Shown piece after piece: positions 51,309 through 60,300 of a stretch of 64,000 nt of DNA. The translations under genes and the position numbers were made by a program. Positions within the stretch are counted from its first letter, which is position 1, and each line of letters begins with the position of its first letter. This DNA is from Arenibacter sp. ARW7G5Y1. GTDB taxonomy: Bacteria; Bacteroidota; Bacteroidia; Flavobacteriales; Flavobacteriaceae. The notes under the pieces were generated by a model. It was given only the letters and a program-made list of their open reading frames with translations. It ran no database searches and was not told the origin of the DNA. The stretch spans positions 115,923-179,922 of the forward strand of contig NZ_QJJZ01000013.1 in the NCBI RefSeq assembly GCF_003201775.1. Reading direction: 5' to 3'.

Positions 51309-52397
51309 CTAACTTCCTTTTAAGATCCCAATAATCTTATCTATCTCCCTTTCTGTATTGTAGAAATGAAAGCTTAGTCGTATACCATTTCCACGTTGCG
51401 CACACACCACATCCTGCTCCATTAATTTGGCATACAATTCCTTATCCCCAGCAATATTAAAAATAGAGCTATGTATTTTTCTCTTTACCACAGACTCTTC
51501 CAACAACCCCAAATTTTCAAATTCGCTCTTTGCCTTTAACGAAAGCCCTCTAATCTGGTCGGAAATAGCCGCCATACCAATGCCGGAAAGAAACCCCAAA
51601 GAATAGTTTAAACTACCAAAGTTAAAGGTATCCAAATGTCCCGGCTCCAATTGTTTGGCAAAGGATATCTTCTCCCTACCTTCCATATCCGCATCAGCAG
51701 CATTAAAACCTGTAGAACTGCAATTGAATTTGGCCGGAACATCATCTGCAAACAACATAAACCCGTTGCCATAGCCACCAAGCAACCACTTATAGGAACT
51801 GGCGCCCAACACATCTATACCAGAATCCTCAAAGTTAAAGGTTTCCGTACCTAAAAACTGTGTACCATCCGCAATGATCAATAGATCGGGGAACTCCTTT
51901 TTCAATTTTCCCAAGAACTCTAGATCTACCTTAATCCCATTTAACCACTGCACCAAACTAAGTGCCAACACATTTATGTTATCCAACCTTATCCTATCGT
52001 AAATATTCTCCTCCAAAGCCTCTGTAACTTTTATATAGAAGGTATGGCAGTCCTTACTTTCAAATGGCCAGTTCAAAGAAGGGTAATCCCCTTCCAACAA
52101 CAAAACGTTTCTTGCACTCCCCATGCCTTCCAATAACAAATTGAGCCCAATGGAGAAATTGGGCACCAATGCCACATTATCCGCCTTGCAACCAAAAAAT
52201 TCCCCTATGGTATTTCTAGTTTCCGAAAGAAGCAGGTGACCTTTCATCTTCATGCTACTCCCTCCAATGAGAAAATCAAGATCATGTTCCTGTCTCCAAT
52301 CCAGAAGATCATCATAAAGAAGACCGGATGTAGCCGTATTTACATAGGTATATTGACTTAAAACTGGGAATTGCTTTATAATTTTTTGCATATCCAA
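51309..52397 (-). CDS. Class V aminotransferase-like PLP protein
   Basis: A 362-residue protein of the cysteine desulfurase/isopenicillin N epimerase-like fold. The N-terminal YTYVNTATSGLLYDDLLDW is typical. The cofactor-contact Asp is in LLIIADGTQFLGTE, near residue 178. The PLP lysine is in VLGASSYKWLLGGYG near residue 205. The enzyme has no Cys loop of NifS/SufS type that I can identify, so sulfur transfer is not implied. The reaction is unknown. It is divergent from the 2TM-protein gene, with starts about 50 bases apart. Confidence 0.88.
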   Translation of the reverse strand: MDMQKIIKQFPVLSQYTYVNTATSGLLYDDLLDWRQEHDLDFLIGGSSMKMKGHLLLSETRNTIGEFFGCKADNVALVPNFSIGLNLLLEGMGSARNVLLLEGDYPSLNWPFESKDCHTFYIKVTEALEENIYDRIRLDNINVLALSLVQWLNGIKVDLEFLGKLKKEFPDLLIIADGTQFLGTETFNFEDSGIDVLGASSYKWLLGGYGNGFMLFADDVPAKFNCSSTGFNAADADMEGREKISFAKQLEPGHLDTFNFGSLNYSLGFLSGIGMAAISDQIRGLSLKAKSEFENLGLLEESVVKRKIHSSIFNIAGDKELYAKLMEQDVVCAQRGNGIRLSFHFYNTEREIDKIIGILKGS

Positions 52398-52447
52398 AGA
52401 GGTAAAATTTGTATTTATGGTATCTTTGTATAAAGATAGGAATTAGG

Positions 52448-52837
52448 ATGTTCTCCAAGGATAAAAAAAAGTCACTTTTAGAAATAGAGCAGCATGAACT
52501 AATGGAACATGCCCAAACTAGAATAAAACAAAAAAAGCGACTTTATAATCATTTTGTTGTGTTTTTGATCGGAAGTGTATTTATCGTCTTCATCAACAAA
52601 GTATTAAAGTATGGCTTGGAATACAACTGGTTTGTTTGGGCCATTACCTTTTGGGCATTTTTGTTTGCAATCCATATCTTCAATGTTTATATCACCAATA
52701 AATTTATGGGTCTGGATTGGGAAAGGGCGCAAAGGGAAAAGTTGGTATTGAAACAGAAACAAAAAATTGCTGCACTGCAAAAAGAAATTGAAACGGAATT
52801 TCCATTATCCAACATCAATAAAAAAAAAGAAGAGTGA
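52448..52837 (+). CDS. 2TM domain protein
   Basis: The chosen start gives MFSKDKKKSLLEIEQHELME; 13 upstream codons are ignored. The 129-residue protein has a charged N-terminus, two membrane helices (FVVFLIGSVFIVFINKVL; WFVWAITFWAFLFAIHIF), a short loop, and a lysine-rich coiled-coil-like tail (REKLVLKQKQKIAALQKEIE). This fits the Bacteroidota 2TM family of unknown function. The stop overlaps the start of folA in GTGA, so the two are translationally coupled. Confidence 0.88.
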   Translation: MFSKDKKKSLLEIEQHELMEHAQTRIKQKKRLYNHFVVFLIGSVFIVFINKVLKYGLEYNWFVWAITFWAFLFAIHIFNVYITNKFMGLDWERAQREKLVLKQKQKIAALQKEIETEFPLSNINKKKEE

Positions 52838-53337
52838 ACATTCTATCCATAATAGCCGCCGCTGCAGAAAACAATGCCTTGGGAAAGGACAATGACCTGC
52901 TTTGGCATTTACCGGATGACTTTAAACGCTTCAAAAGTCTTACCTCCGGACATAAAATAATCATGGGACGAAAAACCTTCGAGAGTTTCCCAAAACCATT
53001 GCAAAACCGAACCCATATCATTATTACCAGAGATAAGGGCTATACTGTAAAACACAAGGATTGTATAGTGGTACATTCCATGCAAGAGGCCTTGAACCTT
53101 GTGAAACTGGAACCCTTATCCTATATTATAGGTGGGGGTGAAATATATAAACAGGGATTGGAATATGCCAACCAAATAGAACTGACAAGGGTACACGGAA
53201 CTTTTGAGGCAGACACCTTTTTTCCAGAATTCGACAAGGACAAATGGCAACTTACAAAAGAGGAATACCACCCCAAGGATGAGCGACATAAATATGATTT
53301 CACATATTTGACCTACACCAAAAGACAAAAGGAATAA
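52834..53337 (+). CDS. folA: Dihydrofolate reductase
   Basis: A 167-residue DHFR starting at GTG (NILSIIAAAAENNALGKDN follows the initiator). Family features are LLWHLPDDFKRFKSLTSGHK with the substrate Asp, IIMGRKTFESFPKPLQNR, YIIGGGEIYKQGLEYANQ and TFFPEFDKDKWQL. It regenerates tetrahydrofolate for thyA and the methionine genes. It overlaps the 2TM gene by 4 bases, and is convergent with murI after 21 bases, with no clear terminator between. Confidence 0.96.
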   Translation: MNILSIIAAAAENNALGKDNDLLWHLPDDFKRFKSLTSGHKIIMGRKTFESFPKPLQNRTHIIITRDKGYTVKHKDCIVVHSMQEALNLVKLEPLSYIIGGGEIYKQGLEYANQIELTRVHGTFEADTFFPEFDKDKWQLTKEEYHPKDERHKYDFTYLTYTKRQKE

Positions 53338-53358
53338 GCAGCCCTAGTGGCAAAAAAG

Positions 53359-54150
53359 CTAAAAATTTAGAAACTGTGCCTTATTTGGCACACTTACATC
53401 CCTTAAAAAAAAATTTAGTACTTCAACGTCACCATTAGTAAAAAACTGCTGCGAACCACTAGGACCATCCTCTGTCGCCAATAAATTGTTTAATTGCAAT
53501 ACATTCCTGGTTTGTCTGGCTACCCCCTCTCCAGAGTCGATAATCTTTATATTTTTAGGTAAAATTTCCCTTATCAAGGGTATTAAATAGGGATAATGTG
53601 TACATCCCAAAACCAATTGATCCATGCCTTGGCTTAACATTGGCCCCAAATAACTTTGCAATAACTCCCTAGTTTTTGAAGTATTGATCTCCCCTTTCTC
53701 TATCTGCTCAACCAGACCAGTACCAACCTGATCCAGTACCTTTATACCACTTGCATAAATTTCCGAGGTATTATTGAATAAGGCGCTGGACAAAGTACCC
53801 TTGGTTGCCAAAACACCTATTGTTTTGGTTTTGGAATTTAAAGCGGCAGGCTTAATGGCAGGTTCAATTCCGATCATGGGAACACTATAACTGGCCCTAA
53901 GCTCCTTAATAGCGTTGGTGGTAGCTGTGTTACAGGCAATAACTATAAGTTTACAACCCTTTTGCAGAAGTAGTTCAACATTTTTTATACTAAGTTGGAG
54001 TATCTGCTCCTTTGATTTCTCCCCATAGGGGGCATTTTTACTGTCGGCCAGGTAAACAGTGGATTCATAAGGAAGAACCTTGTTGATCTCCCGCCATATG
54101 GAGGTACCGCCAATACCTGAATCAAAAATACCTATGGGACCTTTATTCAT
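53359..54150 (-). CDS. murI: Glutamate racemase
   Basis: A 263-residue enzyme making D-glutamate for peptidoglycan. It opens with GPIGIFDSGIGGTSIW. The two catalytic cysteines are in LIVIACNTATTNAI near residue 72 and LVLGCTHYPYLIPL near residue 183. The active-site Asp/Ser are in IFDSGIGG and the second Glu region is SVPMIGIEPAIKPA. It is encoded 138 bases downstream of mpl on the same strand, so both serve the cell wall. Confidence 0.96.
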   Translation of the reverse strand: MNKGPIGIFDSGIGGTSIWREINKVLPYESTVYLADSKNAPYGEKSKEQILQLSIKNVELLLQKGCKLIVIACNTATTNAIKELRASYSVPMIGIEPAIKPAALNSKTKTIGVLATKGTLSSALFNNTSEIYASGIKVLDQVGTGLVEQIEKGEINTSKTRELLQSYLGPMLSQGMDQLVLGCTHYPYLIPLIREILPKNIKIIDSGEGVARQTRNVLQLNNLLATEDGPSGSQQFFTNGDVEVLNFFLRDVSVPNKAQFLNF

Positions 54151-54288
54151 TTAAAATAAAAAGATTAAACAGCCTTAAAGTTACATTAATAATACTTTTT
54201 GGAGTCGTTCTTTTCGGGAAATAAAATGTCCGATTTTTCAAATTTTATTTTAATCCACTTGATTCAACACTACCAAAAGACCAACTAC

Positions 54289-55650
54289 CTAATACTTTTG
54301 AACCAACATTTTTACTTCCTCCAAATTGAGTCCACCATAATTGCCCGAGCTCATTAAAAGTAGTACGGAATTATCATATTGTTGACCAAACACAAAGTTT
54401 TTGAAATCCTCGGCATCTGTAAAAATCCGTAAATCGTCCCGAACAAAAGCTTCCGAAATTTGTTCTGCCGTAACCTCCTTCAGCTTCTTTATCCTTACCG
54501 ATTCCGGCAAGTAGAAAACCGCTGCTACATCCGCAGCCGCTAAAGCACCATTATACTCCTTTAAAAATTCCGGGTTAAAACTGCTATAGGTATGCAGTTC
54601 CAAACACGCAATTAATTTTCTATCCGGGTACTGCTCTTTTACGGCATTGGTAGTGGCCATTACTTTACTGGGGGAATGCGCAAAATCCTTATAGGCAACA
54701 CATGTCTTGCCTTCTGCTATTTTTTCCAGTCTTTTTGAAGCACCTTTAAAGGATGCAATGGCCTCATAGAAATCATCTTCATCCACACCCATATTCTGAC
54801 ATATCCATTTAGCCCCAGCCAAATTGCTAAGATTGTGCTTCCCGAAAACTTCGATCGGCATAGGACCCTCCGGAGTTTCCAAAATGGTTTGTCCATTTTC
54901 AACCACATATTCCGGTGTTGTATAAGGAAGCTTTCGAATGGCATTCTCAGAAGCTTTTACTACCTTGTCCACCTCTGGGTCTTCCTCATTATAGGTTATA
55001 CTACCTCCCTTAACAATGCTATCCACAAATATCCGGAATTGCTCCACATAATTGTCATAGGTAGGAAATACATTGATGTGGTCCCAGGCAATGCCACTCA
55101 ACAAGGCAATATTGGGTTTGTACAAATGAAATTTAGGCCTCCTATCTATGGGCGAGGACAAATATTCATCCCCTTCCAACACTATAAAATCGTTCTCCTC
55201 CGTAAGATGTACCATACGGTCAAACCCCTCCAATTGGGCACCTACCATATAATCTACTGCTCTGTCGTGATAATCCAATACATGTAATATCATGGAAGTA
55301 ATGGTGGTCTTGCCATGACTTCCTCCAATAACAACCCTGGTCTTATTTTTGGACTGTTCGTACAGGAACTCCGGATAGGAAAAAATTTTTAATCCCAATT
55401 CCTGTGCCTTTAGTAGTTCTGGGTTGTCGGCCTTGGCATGCATGCCCAAAATCACCGCATCCAAATTGGAATTCAATTTCTCTGGAAACCAGCCAAATTG
55501 TTCCGGCAATAGCCCTTTGGCTTCCAGCCTAGTTTTGGAGGGTTCAAAAATTACGTCATCGCTACCTGAAACAATATACCCCTTGTGATGTAAGGCCAAG
55601 GCCAAATTGTGCATAGCGCTACCCCCTATGGCAATAAAATGAATGTGCAT
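54289..55650 (-). CDS. mpl: UDP-N-acetylmuramate:L-alanyl-gamma-D-glutamyl-meso-diaminopimelate ligase
   Basis: A 453-residue Mur-ligase relative that re-attaches recycled tripeptide to UDP-MurNAc. It starts with MHIHFIAIGGSAMHNLALAL (N-terminal nucleotide-like domain). ATP loop GGSHGKTTITSM is near residue 109. ACLELHTYSSFN and MSSGNYGGLNLEEV are in the C-terminal domain; SGSDDVIFEPSKTRLEAKG is typical of Mpl rather than MurC. The gene is followed by murI on the same strand. Confidence 0.93.
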   Translation of the reverse strand: MHIHFIAIGGSAMHNLALALHHKGYIVSGSDDVIFEPSKTRLEAKGLLPEQFGWFPEKLNSNLDAVILGMHAKADNPELLKAQELGLKIFSYPEFLYEQSKNKTRVVIGGSHGKTTITSMILHVLDYHDRAVDYMVGAQLEGFDRMVHLTEENDFIVLEGDEYLSSPIDRRPKFHLYKPNIALLSGIAWDHINVFPTYDNYVEQFRIFVDSIVKGGSITYNEEDPEVDKVVKASENAIRKLPYTTPEYVVENGQTILETPEGPMPIEVFGKHNLSNLAGAKWICQNMGVDEDDFYEAIASFKGASKRLEKIAEGKTCVAYKDFAHSPSKVMATTNAVKEQYPDRKLIACLELHTYSSFNPEFLKEYNGALAAADVAAVFYLPESVRIKKLKEVTAEQISEAFVRDDLRIFTDAEDFKNFVFGQQYDNSVLLLMSSGNYGGLNLEEVKMLVQKY

Positions 55651-55964
55651 GAAAAAATCGGTTTATGGGGTAAAGATAATCATTGTTGAAGGCTATCAAA
55701 AAAAGTTATTGCCATGAACTATTTTTTTTGGAAACAACAGCCATAAGCCCTAGACAGAAAGCTGTTCCCCTTCAAGAAAAGGGTTCGTGGAACAGAGGCA
55801 TTAAACCAGGTTCCCTGCCAAAAATAGCAGGAGTGGTTCAACTATCCCATTTCAAGAAACCTAGGACATTTATAATCCGGATCTCAAGAATAAATCCGGA
55901 ATATGACTAAAAACGATAACCGAACCTTGAATATTTTTTAATTTAGTACCCAAGAGCATTATCC
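55651..55964. other. Intergenic stretch between mpl and the broken cupin gene
   Basis: 314 bases between divergent genes. I see no gene, RNA or repeat. TTG...TTTAGTACC (55927-55950) is at most a weak promoter for the cupin frame. The rest is AT-rich with no strong dyad. Confidence 0.5.
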
Positions 55965-56282
55965 ATGAAAATAAAACTTGCCGAAATTGTCCCAAAGGAA
56001 ATTATGCCTGGCTACCATGGCAAACTCATTCATACCCAAAATATGAGTCTAGCTTTTTGGGAGGTGGAGGCCGGAGCCAAAGTTCCTGAACACGCACACA
56101 TGAATGAACAGGTGATGTAGGTTTTGGAAGGAAATTTTGAATTTACCCTTGACGGCATTACCAAAATCTATGAGCCTGGGGATCTGGTGATAATTCCACC
56201 CCACGTTTCACATAGTGGCGTAGCACTTACCCCTTGTAAATTGCTGGATGTTTTTAGTCCCACTAGGGAAGAATATAAATAA
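55965..56282 (+). pseudogene. Cupin-domain protein interrupted by an in-frame TAG
   Basis: From ATG at 55965 to TAA at 56280, one frame of 106 codons encodes a complete small cupin (about 105 residues), except for TAG at 56118-56120 (codon 52). Before the stop: VEAGAKVPEHAHMNEQVM, which has the cupin motif 1 (G-x5-H-x-H-x4-E). After it: VLEGNFEFTLDG, then YEPGDLVIIPPHVSHSGVAL with motif 2. The expected residue at the stop is Tyr or Trp, one base change away from TAG. It may be a recent pseudogene or a sequencing error. It lies 45 bases before the SDR gene on the same strand. Confidence 0.8.
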
Positions 56283-56327
56283 ACCTATCATTGTCCTACT
56301 GGGATAGTGTTAAAACAAATTACCAAG

Positions 56328-57113
56328 ATGAAGATATCACTCCATAACAAAAAAGCATTGATCGGTGGTAGTAGTCGTGGAATCGGCAGGGCCATTGCCC
56401 AACAATTGGCAGCCAGTGGGGCAAGTGTGACCGTCATGGCCAGAAGTGGGTACCAATTGAGATCCCTGATCTCCTATTTACCCACAGATAACGGACAGCA
56501 ACACCAATATTTGGCCGTAGATTACTCCGATTTTGACACTTATAAAAAAAGTATAGTTACCTACTTCAAAACGAATACGGTTGATATATTGGTCAACAAT
56601 ACCCAGGGACCATCGGCCGGGAGTGCTTTGGATAAAAATATAGATGATTACCAACAAGCTTTTGACCTTCTTTTTAAGACCGTGGTATTTACCACGGAAC
56701 AGGCACTAAAGGGAATGATATCCCAAAAATACGGTCGCATTATCAATATTGCCTCAGTTTCCGTAAAGGAACCCCTGTCCTATTTGGCCCTTTCCAATAG
56801 CATACGCGCTGCAGTTGTTACCTGGTCCAAAACCTTGGCTTCCGACATAGGAAAATATAACATCACTGCAAACTGTACCTTAACCGGATATTTTAACACG
56901 GATAGACTAAAGGAGCTTAACGGTGCCAAGGCCAAATCCTTGGGCATCCCTCTTACTGAAGTTGAAAATCATATGCTGGCCCATGTCCCTGTGGGACGAT
57001 TTGGAGACCCAACAGAATACGGGCACTTGGTTACTTTTCTGGCCTCGGAGTATGCCTCTTTTATTACAGGGACCAATATTCCCATAGATGGCGGAATGCT
57101 CAAATCCCTATAA
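56328..57113 (+). CDS. SDR-fold protein lacking the YxxxK catalytic pair
   Basis: A start at the ATG giving MKISLHNKKALIGGSSRGIG is preferred to the GTG seven codons earlier. The 261 residues form a short-chain dehydrogenase Rossmann fold: ALIGGSSRGIGRAIAQQLA with the cofactor motif, LVNNTQGPSAG, GRIINIASVSVKEP and DGGMLKSL-like C-terminus. At the catalytic site the expected Y-x-x-x-K reads LALSN (YLALSNSIRAAVV), so both Tyr and Lys are replaced. Related proteins with LxLSN are known as a separate SDR subgroup. Enzyme activity is doubtful; binding or an unusual reaction is possible. Follows the cupin frame. Confidence 0.88.
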   Translation: MKISLHNKKALIGGSSRGIGRAIAQQLAASGASVTVMARSGYQLRSLISYLPTDNGQQHQYLAVDYSDFDTYKKSIVTYFKTNTVDILVNNTQGPSAGSALDKNIDDYQQAFDLLFKTVVFTTEQALKGMISQKYGRIINIASVSVKEPLSYLALSNSIRAAVVTWSKTLASDIGKYNITANCTLTGYFNTDRLKELNGAKAKSLGIPLTEVENHMLAHVPVGRFGDPTEYGHLVTFLASEYASFITGTNIPIDGGMLKSL

Positions 57114-57317
57114 ATGTCTGCCATTAAAACAGAAAATTGCCCTGAAGGTCAATACTTCCATGGGTACTAAAAAAATACCCACTCCATAAAGCAACGTTGG
57201 TATTCTTTTTGTATCTATTCCTGCATGGCATGTTTACTCACTTAAAATGGTGTTTCACTCATTAAGGATTGTAATCCCAAGAAATAAACGCCAATTTTGT
57301 TTTATATATTCATACAG

Positions 57318-60300
57318 ATGAAAAAGATAGCAACAATTTTTACCTTAATCCTCTTCTCCCAAATGGGACATTCCCAATCCCCTAAGGATACTTACTCCTC
57401 CTTATGGCAGAGGGTCCAAAAATTTGAGAACGAGGCCTTGACCAAATCCGCATTGGAGATAGTGTCCATAATTTCAAAAAAGGCCAAAAAAGAGCAGAAT
57501 TCCGTACAGATCATACGATCGCTTTTATACACCTCCAAATATGCGCTCACCTTGGAGGAGGACGCCCAATTAAAAATTGTACGCGATTTTAAAAAGGAAA
57601 TAGACCATAGCCAATTCCCCACCAAAAATATCTTGGAGAGTTATTTGGCAAATATGTATTGGCAGTATTTCCAACAAAATAGGTATCGATTCTACGATAG
57701 GACAACAACCGAGCAAAAAGTGGATAGCATTGATTTTAGAACATGGGATCCCAATACTATCTTCCATGAAATAAATGTACATTTTGATGCTTCATTGGAA
57801 AAGCCCTTAGAATTACAACACTTAAAAGTGGAAGCTTTTAAAGAAATCCTCAATGAACAAAAAGGCTCTGGCATATTTAGACCCACCCTGTTCGATCTAT
57901 TGGCCCATTCGGCATTGGATTTTTATAAGACCAGCGAAAATAGCATTACAAGACCGGCAGATAAATTTGAATTGGACAGCCCAGAAATATTATGCGAGGG
58001 AAAACAGTTTGTGGAACAACGGATCAACACCAAGGACAATACTTCTTTACAGTCCAAAGCCATAAAAATCTATCAGCAACTCTTGGATTTCCATGATCCC
58101 GCGGAGGAAGCCTATGTGGATGTTGATATTGAACGCCTAAAATATATAAGGGAAAATGCGGTATTCCCCAACAAGGACCAGCAGTACCTGGAGGTTTTAC
58201 AAAATACCGCCGAATCTATCAAAAAGAATAAAAACTCGGCTTTATATTATTTTGAAATTGCCCAGCTATATCGTGATTGGGGAAATAGCTATCAACCGAA
58301 GATAAAAGAGGAGTACAGATGGAAACAGAAGGAAGCTATGGCGTTATGCCAAACCGTAATAGAAAAATTCCCAAAAAGTAGGGGCGCCGAAAAATGTAAG
58401 GCGTTACAATCGGAGATCCTATCCAAAGACCTGCGTTTGACCGGGGAACGACATATACCAATCAACCAACCTTCCCGATTATTGTTGCAATACAAAAATC
58501 TCCACACACTACAATTATCGGCCCGTAAGATTACCCAAAAGGAGATAAAGCAGCTCAATGCCCTTTATCGTGAGGAAAAAATATTGGCCTTTATTAAAAA
58601 ACTCCCTGAAGTTAAGAGTTGGGATACCAAACTTATCAACGAAAAGGATTATCAATCCCATAAAATAGAAATCCTTTTGCCAGAATTGGACAACGGCTCG
58701 TACCTTATTTTGGCCACCCCCAATACCGATTCTGGCTACACCTTTGCCTATAGCCCCATCCAAGTTACCAATTTGGCATTAGTGGAAGGACAAACCGGTT
58801 CTGAACATAACTTCCAAGTAATTGATCGCAATAGCGGAAAACCTATATCCGGAGCTACCCTAAAATTCTCCTATCAACGCAACTACGAAAGGCCTATTCT
58901 GACCAATACCTTTGTTTCCGACGAAAAAGGGATGGTAAGCCTTCCCTTATCGAGCGAGCGCTGGAACAACGTGGATATCCTGATCAACACCAAAAATGAA
59001 GAGGCCTTCTTTGAAGATTTCTATGTCAATGCCAAATATGACCAAGGGGAGGAAGACGACCGCTACTCCTGTTTTTTATTTACGGACCGCAGCATTTACA
59101 GGCCGGGACAACCCCTATATTTTAAAGGGTTGGCCATGGTACAGAAAGATGATAAATCCGCCGTGCTTACCAATACAAGAATAAGGGTAAGCCTTATGGA
59201 TGTTAATCGTCAAGAAGTTGCCCAACAAGATTTTAGAACCAATGACTACGGTTCCTTTTCAGGTGAATTCATTTTACCCAATAATGGGCTTACTGGCAAT
59301 TATTATTTGAAATTGGATTCTGAAGACGTTGAAATTAACGGCAATAGTTATTTTTCAGTGGAAGAATACAAACGACCGAAATTTGAAACTTCATTGGAAG
59401 CCATTACGGAGACGTATAGGGTTAACGATACCATTGCTGTTCAGGGAAAGGCGAAGACCTACGCTGGAAGCTTTATTACAGATGCCAAGGTGAGCTACAC
59501 CGTAAGGCGAGTGGTGTATTACCCTAAATGGCATTATTGGCACCTGCCCTATTTTGATGCCACCCCTCAAGAGATTGCACATGGTGAAACGGCAACCGAC
59601 GCCAACGGTAAATTCGAGATCAATTTCATGGCCATACCAGACCTAAGTATCGCCAAGGAAAATATGCCCACCTTTAACTATGAGGTTACAGCAGATGTTA
59701 CGGACCTTAATGGCGAAACACACAGTGCAACTACTATGGTCAATGTGGGTTATCATGCCCTTACGGCCGATATCCAAATTGAAGATCCTTTAAACAAGGA
59801 TAGCCAAAATTCAATTATAACCATCTCCACCAATAATCTTAACGGTGAATTTATTGCGGCACAGGGAAGCCTCAAAATGTATAAATTAAAGGCGCCAGAC
59901 AATGTCCTTAGGCCAAGACCATGGCCAGCTCCTGATTATGATGGCTTTGGAAAAACCAAATTCAAAGAACTTTTCCCCCATGATGCCTTTGCCAAGGAAG
60001 ATAATCCAGCCTTTTGGGAGAAAGGGGAATTAGTATGGAAATCCGGCTTTGATACAGGGGAGTCCAAGGAAATCGACTTGGGCAACGTAAAGAAATGGTT
60101 GTCCGGAAAATATGTTATTGAATTGGAAACAAAGGACAAATTTGGTCAATTGGTAAAGGACGTTGCACAAACTACTTTCTACAGTGATAAGGACAAAATA
60201 CCGGCCGATAATCAGCTTTTTCAAATAAAGACCGATAAAAACTCCTATAACATTGGGGAGAAAGTGAAACTTAGTTTACGTTCTGCTATGGAAGGTCTTA

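Noticed and set aside
56118..56120. TAG as pyrrolysine or other recoding in the cupin gene
   Set aside because: Nothing in the window supports recoding, and a single change from Tyr or Trp explains it. Pseudogene or sequencing error is simpler.
57150..57190. Short dyad TGGGTA...TACCCA before the macroglobulin gene as a terminator
   Set aside because: Six-base arms and no T-run after it; too weak to call.
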